64,000 nucleotides of DNA, from positions 62,001 through 126,000 of the forward strand of contig DASZUU010000029.1 in NCBI GenBank assembly GCA_035547425.1, given 5' to 3'. A program made the translations under genes and the position numbers. The DNA comes from Alloacidobacterium sp035547425. GTDB taxonomy: Bacteria; Acidobacteriota; Terriglobia; Terriglobales; Acidobacteriaceae. Of this stretch, positions 18,418 to 26,841 are shown piece after piece; within the stretch, counting starts at the first letter, position 1, and the number at the start of each line of letters is the position of its first letter. The notes under the pieces were generated by a model. It had not been told where the DNA came from, did no database searches, and saw nothing but the letters and a program-made list of their open reading frames with translations.

Positions 18418-19376
18418 GGCACGATGCCCCGATGAAAGGGATCGGCTGCATCGAGGATCAAAGATGATTCAGAGGTGACATAAGCCCTGCCGGTGATAGC
18501 GGGTAACACAAAGCCGTTCTCCACCTGAATGCTGCCTTCAAAAATAGTGCCGAGTATGCCTTCCTGCCGCCAGATTTGTCCCGGACGGAGCTTTCCATCG
18601 GCATGCAGACAGGCCATTTTCGCGCTTGTTCCTGTTCCGCATGGCGAGCGATCATAGGCTTTACCGGGACATAAAACAAAATTACGGCTGTCGGAATGTC
18701 CATTCTCAGGCGCGCCGAATAACTCAATATGATCGATTTCCGCGCCATTGTCGCCGGTAATGCCGTTTGCAGCGAGTGTTTGTTTTACAGCCCAGGCATA
18801 ATCTGTCAATTCTGAGACGTGCCGGAGCGTCAGTTGCAGGCCGTGATTTTCGATCAGGTAAAACCAATTGCCGCCCCATGCTATGTCACCGCTCACGGCT
18901 CCATAACCCGGCACATCAATTGTTACTGACTTATGCTTGCGATAGCTGGGGACATTTTCTACTGTTACTTCACCGGAATCATGAAGCCTTGTTCTTACTA
19001 TGCCTACAGGCGTTTCAATCCTGTGTTCTCCCGGTTTCAATCTTCCCAGATAGGCAAGGCTTACGACTACGCCAATGGTTCCGTGGCCGCACATGCCGAG
19101 ATAGCCGACATTATTAAAAAAAATGACGCCGAGATCGCAGGTGGGATCTACCGGATCACAGAGCAGCGCGCCCACCAAAACCTCTGACCCCCGCGGCTCA
19201 TTGACAACGGTAGAGCGGAAAGAATCATGCCCGTTGCGGAAGCGATTCAAGCGTTCGCTCAATGAGCCATTGCCGAGATCGGGCCCGCCGGAAAGTACAA
19301 GCCGTGTAGGTTCACCCGCAGTATGCGAATCAATTACTTCTATGCGCTGCATGCTCTCAGAGATAAGTGGGTTCAT
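18414..19376 (-). CDS. 4-hydroxyproline 2-epimerase (proline racemase family)
   Basis: 320 residues, or 312 if the ATG at 19352 (MQRIEVIDSHTAGEPTR, the usual family start) is used. Both catalytic cysteines are present, in GMCGHGTIG and SPCGTGTSA, so it is an epimerase or racemase rather than a dehydratase of this fold, which lacks one cysteine. It converts trans-4-hydroxy-L-proline to cis-4-hydroxy-D-proline, the entry step of the pathway completed by the neighbouring genes. It heads the minus-strand operon, and its promoter region is occupied by a GntR-type operator that ends almost at the first ATG. Neither start has a clear Shine-Dalgarno sequence. Confidence 0.9.
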   Translation of the reverse strand: MNPLISESMQRIEVIDSHTAGEPTRLVLSGGPDLGNGSLSERLNRFRNGHDSFRSTVVNEPRGSEVLVGALLCDPVDPTCDLGVIFFNNVGYLGMCGHGTIGVVVSLAYLGRLKPGEHRIETPVGIVRTRLHDSGEVTVENVPSYRKHKSVTIDVPGYGAVSGDIAWGGNWFYLIENHGLQLTLRHVSELTDYAWAVKQTLAANGITGDNGAEIDHIELFGAPENGHSDSRNFVLCPGKAYDRSPCGTGTSAKMACLHADGKLRPGQIWRQEGILGTIFEGSIQVENGFVLPAITGRAYVTSESSLILDAADPFHRGIVP

Positions 19377-19378
19377 TT

Positions 19379-19405
19379 AATGTCTACAAAATTGAATACA
19401 TTATA
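19379..19405 (-). promoter_or_regulatory. GntR-type operator before the epimerase operon
   Basis: The site differs from the one at 11719-11748 by only a few bases: AATGTCTACAAAATTGAATA on the plus strand, flanked by ACATTATA. On the minus strand it again begins with TATAAT, a likely -10 box. Two near-identical copies in front of two operons of one pathway are strong evidence for a shared regulator. Confidence 0.65.
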
Positions 19406-19501
19406 TCGCAGTTCTTATCTCTAAGATTAGATTTGAATGATATGCGCCATGCTAAAACCAATTCCGCCGAGCGCATCATGAGTTGACGCCCACTCCAATT
19501 G

Positions 19502-20860
19502 TTATAGGGTTCGGATAGCTATTACGGAGGCATCCGGATCTGGAGCTCGGGATGGAAGCTCTATCGTGAGGTTTTTGTCCGATTGATTGAATTTCAATGG
19601 CTGCCCATCTGCGAGCATTCTTACTGACAGCACCTTTGCATTCAATTGTTCCATATTAAGCGGCGCCGAAGGCCAATCGAAGATGTGTGCGTATATTGTG
19701 TTTCGCTTTTGGGTTGTGCGAAGAGAGTCTATTCCTTGAATGGGGCCATAGGTTGTGCCGTAGATTGATTCCCCGTTGACAGACATCCAATCGCCGATGG
19801 CGCGCAGCCTATCCTGAAATTCAGATTGAATCACACCATCAGGCTGGGGACCAACGTTGAGGAGAAAATTTCCGCCACGGCTCGCCACTTCGACTAATCC
19901 ACGAATGAGGGTTTGCGCAGACTTGTAGTTGTGGTCATGCGCATTGTAGGCCCAGGTATCGTTGATGGTCATGCAGGTTTCCCAAAGCTGAAAATCTTCA
20001 GGCTTAGGAATGCCGGGACTTAATTGCTTTTGAACGCTCTGATCCGTGGCAGAGAAGTGTGCGTTTTTGGCAGGGATTGCTTTCGGAATGAATTGTTCGG
20101 GAGTGACGTAATCCCCGGGTACGCCAATTCGATCATTGACTAGAGTTGGGGGCTGTAATTTGTGAATGAGGTCGAGAAAACGCTGCCCTTGGTATTTTTC
20201 CTGATGGTGGAGACCATCAAACCAGATCAGCGCACAAGGGCCGTATTGGGTGAGTAATTCAGTCAGCTGGAGTTGCATGTAATCGAGGTAAAGCGGCCAC
20301 TCCGGGCGATCGGGCTCACCATTCCAGTTTTCGCGCGCGAGTTTCGTAGTGTCGCGGAAGGCAGGGTGGTGCATATCCGGCGGCGAATAATAAAAGCCCA
20401 AGCGCATATCTCTTCTGCCGCAGGCATCTGACAATTGTTTTACGATGTCTTTTCCATAGGGCGTATTTGTGATCTTGTAATCGGTGTAAGAGGAGTCGAA
20501 CATGCAAAAGCCGTCATGGTGTTTCGTTGTGAATACCATGTATTCCTGGCCGGCGGCGCGAGCAAGATCGACGAAAGCATCCGGATCGAATTTTGCCGGA
20601 TTAAAGCGTTTCGGCAGCGCGCGATAATCCGCTTCGCTAATGCCGCCTGCTTTGGGAACCATGATGGGCCATGATGCTTCTACGCTTGCCAGCGAGTACG
20701 GTCCCCAATGAATAAACATTCCGAATTTTGCATCGCGATACCATGCGGTGCGCTCATTCGTCAGGTCTGAACCAAAAGAAAAACCGGGCATGAAAGCAAG
20801 AGAAGAGGCTGCGAAGGCAGATCGAATAAACTGACGACGGTTAATCATTTGAGCGCTCAT
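19502..20860 (-). CDS. GH29 alpha-L-fucosidase, Tat-type signal
   Basis: 452 residues (448 from the second ATG at 20848). NRRQFIRSAFAASSLAFMPG is a twin-arginine-like signal peptide. The GH29 barrel shows FGMFIHWGPYS, FTTKHHDGFCMFDS, and CALIWFDGL with the catalytic aspartate near residue 219. NFLLNVGPQPDG closes the barrel, and a short beta-rich C-terminal part follows. It removes terminal alpha-L-fucose from plant glycans. It is divergent from a solute-binding-like protein and an L-fuconate-dehydratase paralogue, 180 bp away, so the three probably form one fucose-related unit. A palindromic motif, TTTGAGCGCTCATA, overlaps its first codons. Confidence 0.9.
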   Translation of the reverse strand: MSAQMINRRQFIRSAFAASSLAFMPGFSFGSDLTNERTAWYRDAKFGMFIHWGPYSLASVEASWPIMVPKAGGISEADYRALPKRFNPAKFDPDAFVDLARAAGQEYMVFTTKHHDGFCMFDSSYTDYKITNTPYGKDIVKQLSDACGRRDMRLGFYYSPPDMHHPAFRDTTKLARENWNGEPDRPEWPLYLDYMQLQLTELLTQYGPCALIWFDGLHHQEKYQGQRFLDLIHKLQPPTLVNDRIGVPGDYVTPEQFIPKAIPAKNAHFSATDQSVQKQLSPGIPKPEDFQLWETCMTINDTWAYNAHDHNYKSAQTLIRGLVEVASRGGNFLLNVGPQPDGVIQSEFQDRLRAIGDWMSVNGESIYGTTYGPIQGIDSLRTTQKRNTIYAHIFDWPSAPLNMEQLNAKVLSVRMLADGQPLKFNQSDKNLTIELPSRAPDPDASVIAIRTL

Positions 20861-20861
20861 A
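20848..20861. promoter_or_regulatory. Copy 1 of TTTRAGCGCTYATA motif
   Basis: TTTGAGCGCTCATA with a CG-centred palindromic core (AGCGCT), in the style of LacI-family operators. It overlaps the start of the fucosidase gene. Copies with a single change lie at 20992 and 28898. Confidence 0.4.
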
Positions 20862-20991
20862 GTTCGATCAAACCCTACTGCTTTGGGATAACTCTGTCAA
20901 GAGTAGTCTCCTCAGATAGACAAAATATTACAGATGAATGAAGCTTTTGCATTTAGGCGGGTTAGATAATTTTGTTGCTAATCAATCTGAT

Positions 20992-21005
20992 TTTAAGCGC
21001 TCATA
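20992..21005. promoter_or_regulatory. Copy 2 of TTTRAGCGCTYATA motif
   Basis: TTTAAGCGCTCATA, one base different from copy 1 and 144 bp from it, in the divergent fucosidase/solute-binding promoter region just upstream of the 21041 start. Confidence 0.4.
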
Positions 21006-21040
21006 TGTATAATCTAAATTCGCAAGATGATAGGCGGAGA

Positions 21041-22216
21041 ATGTCTCAGGCATTAAGAGTAGCGCTGATTGCCGGTCCTATGTACGAGCGCCTTTACGAG
21101 GCTCTGCGCCATTTCAGCGACCTTCATGCGATTGAAATCGATATCTCGTTTCGCGGCGAACATCCAGCTCTCAACGCGCATCTCGCTTCTTTTGATGATC
21201 CACCCTACGATCTGATTTCGACCCACACGAAATATGCACCGTCACAAGCGCATTTCCTTGCTCCGTTACAGTCTTGCATCGAAGCAAGCGAATTCAGCGA
21301 TTTTTATCCACGCAGCATTGAGCTGGCTACGGTGGATGGCGACTTGCTCGGGATACCTCGCAATATCGATGTGCGCCTTTTGCATTATCGTACAGATCTG
21401 ATCGATACACCGCCGCAAACATGGGACGAGCTATTTCTGACGGCAAAACAGCTTACAAGAGATGGTTTTTACGGGTTTGTATTTCCGGGCCGTGAATCCG
21501 GTCTGTTTGGCACTTTTTTTGAGCTTGCAGAATCTGCCGATGCTCATTTGTTCCCAGCGGATCATATTCCGGACATAGTAAATGACGGCGGACGCTGGGC
21601 TCTGAATTTTATTCACGAGCTATATGCAAACGGAATCGTTCCTGCACAGATCATCGATTGGCACTATGACGAAACGCATCGATGTTTTCGTGAAGGCCAT
21701 GCAGCCATGGTGGGCGACTGGCCAGCATACTACAAGGCACATTTAGATCCGGCATATTCCAAGGTGCATGATAAGTTCGGCGTTGCTGCTTATCCTGCAG
21801 GGCCTTCCGGTATCTCGAAGACATATGGAGGATGTCATACATTCGCACTGACACGGCATGGCGCAAAGAATGCTGCTGCTGTTGACCTGCTCCGCTTTAT
21901 GACAGCGCAGGAGCAGCAGATGATGGAAGCTGTTCGCGGAAGCGTGCCGGTTCGTCGCTCTGTAATGCAGGAAGTGCTGTCGCACGCATCAAAAAGCGAG
22001 ATGCAGCGATGGCTCATTCTTGAAGACGTGATTCAAAATTCTGTTTTGATTCCTCCAAAAATGAGGTGCTACCCAGAAATCGAAGCTGTGTTATGGCATA
22101 CGGTTCAGAATGCGATGGGTGGAAAGATAGATGTTGAAAACGCCCTGCGCTCTATTGTGAGCCAGATTACCGACATTATTAAAACAAACGCCCACTTAGG
22201 TGAACGATATATATAA
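21041..22216 (+). CDS. Solute-binding-protein-like protein without signal peptide
   Basis: 391 residues from the ATG at 21041, preceded by AGGCGGAGA; the frame runs open a further 23 codons upstream but gives no signal peptide either. The fold is that of family-1 sugar-binding proteins of ABC transporters (YDLISTHTKYAPSQ, LGIPRNIDVRLLHYRTDL, TWDELFLTAKQL, AAMVGDWPAYY, and GGCHTFALTRHGAKNAAAVDLLRFM). No hydrophobic leader, lipobox, permease or ATPase is found here, so a cytoplasmic ligand-binding role is more likely than transport. The next gene, an L-fuconate-dehydratase paralogue, starts a few bases later, so both probably handle the same sugar or sugar acid. Confidence 0.75.
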   Translation: MSQALRVALIAGPMYERLYEALRHFSDLHAIEIDISFRGEHPALNAHLASFDDPPYDLISTHTKYAPSQAHFLAPLQSCIEASEFSDFYPRSIELATVDGDLLGIPRNIDVRLLHYRTDLIDTPPQTWDELFLTAKQLTRDGFYGFVFPGRESGLFGTFFELAESADAHLFPADHIPDIVNDGGRWALNFIHELYANGIVPAQIIDWHYDETHRCFREGHAAMVGDWPAYYKAHLDPAYSKVHDKFGVAAYPAGPSGISKTYGGCHTFALTRHGAKNAAAVDLLRFMTAQEQQMMEAVRGSVPVRRSVMQEVLSHASKSEMQRWLILEDVIQNSVLIPPKMRCYPEIEAVLWHTVQNAMGGKIDVENALRSIVSQITDIIKTNAHLGERYI

Positions 22217-22223
22217 AACGCAA

Positions 22224-23444
22224 ATGTTCATTCAATCTGTTGTTGCACACGACGCAAGATTTAAGCTGGCGCCCGGCGCGGGATCGGACGCGGTCCATTC
22301 TTCACCTGAGTACTCCTTCGCTGTAACTTACATCGCGCTGGATAACGGACTGCGAGGGACGGGTCTTGTGCTGACTATGGGAGAAGGAAATGACCTGGTC
22401 TGCAGTGCGATAGAAAAATTTGCCGACCGTCTTGTCGGAAGCGATATCGAAGAGTTGATGTCGGACTTCGGCGCCAGGTTTCGAACGATGGCCGATGATC
22501 CGCATTTGCGGTGGCTTGGGCCGCACAAAGGTGTGGTGCATCTTGCCTTGGCTTCTATCACAAATGCCTGTTTTGATCTTTGGGCAAAAGCAAGAAAGCT
22601 GCCGTTATGGGCGTTGCTATTGGAGCTGTCGCCGGAACAGATTGTGAATTTATTGGATATAAGCTACCTCGAAGATGTTTTGGATAAGCAATCTGCGTTG
22701 CAAATACTTCGCCAACATTACCAAGATCGCGCTGATCGCTCGGCGGTTCTGGAAAAAGGCTATCCCGGATACGACACCAGTATCGGCTGGTATAACTACC
22801 GCGATGAACAAGTGTTTCAGAATGTCAAACGCAGCCTGGATCTAGGCTTTACGGCATTCAAGCTGAAAGTCGGCGGCTCGCTGGAACGTGATATGAAGCG
22901 GGCCTTGGGGCTAAGAACCGTTGCAGGCGAGGCGGCGACAATCATGCTCGATGCTAACCAGCAGTGGTCTTTGCCGGAAGCAACGATAGCATGCAAAGAG
23001 CTTGCTGCCATGAATCCTTATTGGATAGAGGAGCCCACCCATCCTGATGACATCCTGGGGCATCAACGATTAGCTGCTGAAATAGCGCCACTGAAGCTCG
23101 CCCTGGGCGAGCATGTTCCGAATCGTGTGATTTTTAAAAATTATCTTGAAACAAATTGCGTCGGATTTCTGCAGCCGGACTGTACCCGGCTTGGCGGCGT
23201 GAGCGAATATATTACCGTGAGCCTGCTTGCGAGTAAATATGGAGTGCCGGTTGTGCCACATGTTGGCGATATGGGCCAAATCCATCAACATCTGGTTCTG
23301 TTTAATCACATTGCTCTCGGACAACCAAAAACATTTCTTGAACATATTCCTCATCTCAGTAGTTATTTTGTGTATCCGGCTGATGTGAGGAATGGCTATT
23401 ATCGAACACCGCAAGAGCCTGGAAGCAGCTCGGATTTGCTATAG
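22224..23444 (+). CDS. Enolase-superfamily sugar-acid dehydratase, L-fuconate dehydratase-like
   Basis: 406 residues from the ATG at 22224, which aligns with the usual family start; a GTG at 22200 would overlap the previous gene by 17 bp. Mandelate-racemase-type features are clear: FKLKVGG (catalytic Lys), MLDANQQW, YWIEEPTHPDDILGH and LGEH for the metal ligands, then QPDCTRLGG and the histidine in PHVGDMGQIHQH. The last motif differs from the PHAGGVGLCEYVQH of the second copy at 61906-63207, so its substrate may be a relative of L-fuconate. It lies between the solute-binding-like gene and a GntR regulator. Confidence 0.82.
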   Translation: MFIQSVVAHDARFKLAPGAGSDAVHSSPEYSFAVTYIALDNGLRGTGLVLTMGEGNDLVCSAIEKFADRLVGSDIEELMSDFGARFRTMADDPHLRWLGPHKGVVHLALASITNACFDLWAKARKLPLWALLLELSPEQIVNLLDISYLEDVLDKQSALQILRQHYQDRADRSAVLEKGYPGYDTSIGWYNYRDEQVFQNVKRSLDLGFTAFKLKVGGSLERDMKRALGLRTVAGEAATIMLDANQQWSLPEATIACKELAAMNPYWIEEPTHPDDILGHQRLAAEIAPLKLALGEHVPNRVIFKNYLETNCVGFLQPDCTRLGGVSEYITVSLLASKYGVPVVPHVGDMGQIHQHLVLFNHIALGQPKTFLEHIPHLSSYFVYPADVRNGYYRTPQEPGSSSDLL

Positions 23445-23508
23445 CCATCGTTCCACCGAGTTCAATGAGCTAACGCTATGGTAGGCTCTGAGGTGAACAG
23501 GAATTGCT

Positions 23509-24192
23509 GTGAACAAAAGCTCTACACAAATTCAAAATGACGGCGCTTTGCTGATTAAGCAGAGCCTTGCGGAAAAATTGAAGGATGAAATCATGCGGGG
23601 GCATCTGCTTCCCGGGCAGCGCATAGTGGAAGGCCATTGGGCGCGCAAATTCGGCGTAGCTCAAACCTCGGTGCGAGAAGCCATTAACCTGCTTATCAGC
23701 GAAGGCTTTGCTACAAAAGCCTCAGGCAGAAGCGCTCGGGTTACGTCTTACTCGGAAAGAGACATTGCTCAGATATACGAGCTGCGCAGCGCGCTGGAAG
23801 GCCTTGCCGCAAATCTAACGACGCAGCGCCAACCCAATCTGGAGCCGTTGGAAATTGCCCTTAAGGAAATGCGAAAGGCTACGCGAGAAAGCGATATCCG
23901 CAAAATAGTCGAAGCAGACCTTAACTTTCATCTTGTTTTATGTGAACTTTGCGGCAATCGCTTTTTGTACGCACAAATTCGCACGTTGCTGGTTCCACTG
24001 TTTGCATTTGTTGCAATGCGGGTTGTGCAGAGGAATCAGACGGCACAGGCATGGGAGTCGGACCTGGACCGCCATAAACGAGTCGTCGAATTGATCAGTG
24101 AGGGAAATCCGCTTGCAGCTGAGTTTGCGGTTCGCGGAAGCATGCGACAGTTTGCGATGCGTGCCGAAGCGATATGGCAGAAGAAAGAATAA
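23509..24192 (+). CDS. GntR-family regulator (FCD subfamily)
   Basis: 227 residues, GTG start with AGGA 6 bp upstream. The winged helix (GHWARKFGVAQTSVREAINLLISEGFA, residues about 45-72) is followed by an FCD domain with DLNFHLVLCELCGN and RHKRVVELISEGN. It lies 64 bp after the L-fuconate-dehydratase-like gene on the same strand, so it probably regulates this small fucose-related unit in response to a sugar acid. Its gene ends 5 bp before the convergent TPR gene. Confidence 0.87.
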   Translation: MNKSSTQIQNDGALLIKQSLAEKLKDEIMRGHLLPGQRIVEGHWARKFGVAQTSVREAINLLISEGFATKASGRSARVTSYSERDIAQIYELRSALEGLAANLTTQRQPNLEPLEIALKEMRKATRESDIRKIVEADLNFHLVLCELCGNRFLYAQIRTLLVPLFAFVAMRVVQRNQTAQAWESDLDRHKRVVELISEGNPLAAEFAVRGSMRQFAMRAEAIWQKKE

Positions 24193-24197
24193 GTAAA

Positions 24198-26774
24198 TTA
24201 ATGCTGCGCTTTTTGAAGCGTATCCAGAGAATGCAGAGCCTGTGCCAGATCAGGATCATTTGGAGTCAGTTTTTGCGCTTCCAGCAACTCGCTTCTGCCA
24301 TGATCGAAATCTCCAGCACGGCAGTAGATCAGGCCCAGATCTTTGTGAAGGATCGGCAGCGCGCTGCAACTTTCGCAAATGCTTAGAGCTTGTTTTAGTT
24401 GCGAAATAGCTTGAGGCCAATCATGTGCATCGGCAGATGCAAGTGCAAAATTTCCAAGCGTGGACGCACGATCGGTGATGTGCTGATCTGCCTGAAGTTG
24501 CTCAAAGCGCACCTCGTATTGTTTAGCCTCTTGCGGGTTTGACTTTTTCAAAAGCCGGGCGAGATTGTAGAGCGCTTCGTTGTATGTCGGGCGAAGTGCA
24601 ATTGCCTTCTTCCATTGTTGAATGGCTGCAGAAGAGTCGCCTTCATGGAGAAGCTCCTGCCCAAGCATAAAGTGAGCTTCCACATAGTCTGGCTTTGCCG
24701 AGATCGCTTTCTGGAATTGTGTGATTGCTGCATCGGTTTGGTCTGCCTGCCGCGAAATCAGCCCTAACAAGTACCATGCTTCTGCAGAGCTTGAATCGAG
24801 ACGCGTGGCAGCCTCGAGCTCAGGTTTAGCTTCTTCATTGCGCTGCAGGTCGAGGAGAACGCGACCTTTGTTGTAATGCGCGATTGCGCTTTGCGGTTCC
24901 AGATTCACTGCAGATGTGAATTCGGTTAGAGCATCCTTCAAATCGAATTGGTCGGCTAGCGCAATCCCATAATTCAAATGAGCCTCGCCTGATTGTGGCG
25001 CCAGTTCTGTAATTTTTTTAAAGACCGGCAAAGATTCTTTCCCGCGGCTCAAGCGAACCAGCACCATGCCATAGACCGTGAGGGCTTTGAGGTTGTCGGG
25101 ATCAAGCTGTATTGCTGCGCTTAGAGATTTGTATGCTTCGTTATAGCGCTGTTGGCCGGCAAGAATAAGGCCCAAATTAGCGAAGGCCTGGGCATATTGA
25201 GGGTCGTTCTCCGTGGCCAGACGCAGCAGCTTCTCCGCATCTTCAGTTTGGCCCAATTGCGCATAAAGCACCCCTAAATTATTTTGTGCCTGCGCATATT
25301 GCGGATCGAGCGTGATCGCTTTCTTCAATTGGCTCTCAGCTTCTTTTGTATGGCCGGCCTGCAGGTCCAAAAATCCTAACTGGTTGTATGCAGGAGCGAG
25401 CTTCGGATCCAATGCTTGTGCTTTTTCAAGCGCCTGGCGTTCGGCGACATAGTCGGAAAGGCGATCCAATGCGAGCGCGAGATTGTAATAGGTGCGCGCA
25501 TTGTTGGGATCGTTAACCAGGGAAGCGCGATATAAGTCCACAGCTTTTTGCGCATCTCCTGACTGAAGGTCCTGGCTCGCCTGGCTTGCGCTTATTGTGG
25601 CGACATCCTGCTTTACGCCGGCTGCTTTTTTCTGCTGAAGTACTTTTAATGTTTGATGCGCCTGATCCTGCTGTCCGAGAGAACGAAGAACGGTTGCTAA
25701 TTGAAAGCGAGCTTCACTGGAATCCGGATCCAGCTGTAATGCTTTTTCAAGTTGTAGGCGAGCCTCCTGCTGCTCGCCGAGGCGCGCAAGAACAAAGCCC
25801 AGATTCGAGCGCGCCTCGGCATAATTTGGCTTGATGGCGACGGCTTGACGAAAGTCTTTTTCGGCTGTCGCATAGTCGCCTAAACCGCGCTTCACTATCC
25901 CGTTGAAGTAAAGAGCTTCAAAATCGTGCGGATGATTTTGAAGATAGGTGTCGCTTAAAGGCTCGGCGCGATCATATTGGAGCACTGCCGCCATGGCTTT
26001 TACGCATGACAGGCGGATGCTGTCGTTGTTTGGATCCAACTGCAAAGCCTGCTCAAATTCTTTTGCCGCCTCGCTGAATCTTTTCTGCTGCGCGTATGCA
26101 AGCCCTAAGCTATTGTGAGCTTGTGAGCTTTGCGGATGCTGTTGCACCAACGTATTTAAAATCTTGAATGCTTCGTCCGCATTTCCGTTCTTTAGATATG
26201 CATCTGCGAGATTGAGTTGGAGTACCTCATTTGTGGGCGCGCTTTTTAGCTCTGCGATTGCCGCCGAATAACGTTTCTCAGCAATAAGCGCCTTCGTAAG
26301 ACCATCAAGGGCAGGAATCGATTGCGGGTTTTGTCTTAATACGGAGCGAAATGCATCTACAGCTGCAGGCTGTTGATTAAGTTCACTCAACGCTTGTCCA
26401 AGAGGAAGAAGGATTTTCGGAGTATCCGGCTTTAATCCTGCCGCGGTTTGCAATTCAGGTGCAGCGCGCTTTGGATCATTATTGGTCAGTAGCGCCAAAC
26501 CAAGATTGAAGTGTCCTTCCCACGAATTGGGAGCAAGCCGTATGGCAGCTTCAAAGGCATGAATTGCGCATTCAGTTTGTCCCTGACTCGCGAAAGAAGC
26601 TCCAAGCGCGTCGTAAATGCCATCGGAAGGGTGCGCGGTAGCAGCCTGTTCAAGCGCCATAGGGCCTTTGCATGCGGGAGCTGCGGCCTGTGCTCTTGAC
26701 AATATCGAGACGGTCAAAAGTATACAACCAATGGCGTTGCACGAGAGGAGGAATTGGCGAAGATTGCTTTGCAC
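24198..26774 (-). CDS. Secreted protein of about 20 TPR repeats
   Basis: 858 residues: a signal peptide (FLLSCNAIGCILLTVSILSRAQA) and then back-to-back 34-residue tetratricopeptide repeats to the C-terminus (for example AHNSLGLAYAQQKRFSEAAKEF and AQNNLGVLYAQLGQTEDAEKLL). No other domain is visible. It follows the multihaem cytochrome gene by 67 bp on the same strand, so the two are probably cotranscribed, and the cytochrome itself ends in TPRs. It is likely a periplasmic scaffold. Its binding partner is unknown. Confidence 0.85.
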   Translation of the reverse strand: MQSNLRQFLLSCNAIGCILLTVSILSRAQAAAPACKGPMALEQAATAHPSDGIYDALGASFASQGQTECAIHAFEAAIRLAPNSWEGHFNLGLALLTNNDPKRAAPELQTAAGLKPDTPKILLPLGQALSELNQQPAAVDAFRSVLRQNPQSIPALDGLTKALIAEKRYSAAIAELKSAPTNEVLQLNLADAYLKNGNADEAFKILNTLVQQHPQSSQAHNSLGLAYAQQKRFSEAAKEFEQALQLDPNNDSIRLSCVKAMAAVLQYDRAEPLSDTYLQNHPHDFEALYFNGIVKRGLGDYATAEKDFRQAVAIKPNYAEARSNLGFVLARLGEQQEARLQLEKALQLDPDSSEARFQLATVLRSLGQQDQAHQTLKVLQQKKAAGVKQDVATISASQASQDLQSGDAQKAVDLYRASLVNDPNNARTYYNLALALDRLSDYVAERQALEKAQALDPKLAPAYNQLGFLDLQAGHTKEAESQLKKAITLDPQYAQAQNNLGVLYAQLGQTEDAEKLLRLATENDPQYAQAFANLGLILAGQQRYNEAYKSLSAAIQLDPDNLKALTVYGMVLVRLSRGKESLPVFKKITELAPQSGEAHLNYGIALADQFDLKDALTEFTSAVNLEPQSAIAHYNKGRVLLDLQRNEEAKPELEAATRLDSSSAEAWYLLGLISRQADQTDAAITQFQKAISAKPDYVEAHFMLGQELLHEGDSSAAIQQWKKAIALRPTYNEALYNLARLLKKSNPQEAKQYEVRFEQLQADQHITDRASTLGNFALASADAHDWPQAISQLKQALSICESCSALPILHKDLGLIYCRAGDFDHGRSELLEAQKLTPNDPDLAQALHSLDTLQKAQH

Positions 26775-26841
26775 GGCTAGCTCAATTCATAGAGAAATCA
26801 AAAAGGAAATTCAATGCAAATGTTGCTGGTTAGTTACAAAA

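Noticed and set aside
20919..20930. GACAAAAT near the fucosidase/solute-binding promoters, resembling half of the hydroxyproline operator
   Set aside because: Only one half-site matches; the second half (ATACATT) is missing, so it was not counted in the regulon.
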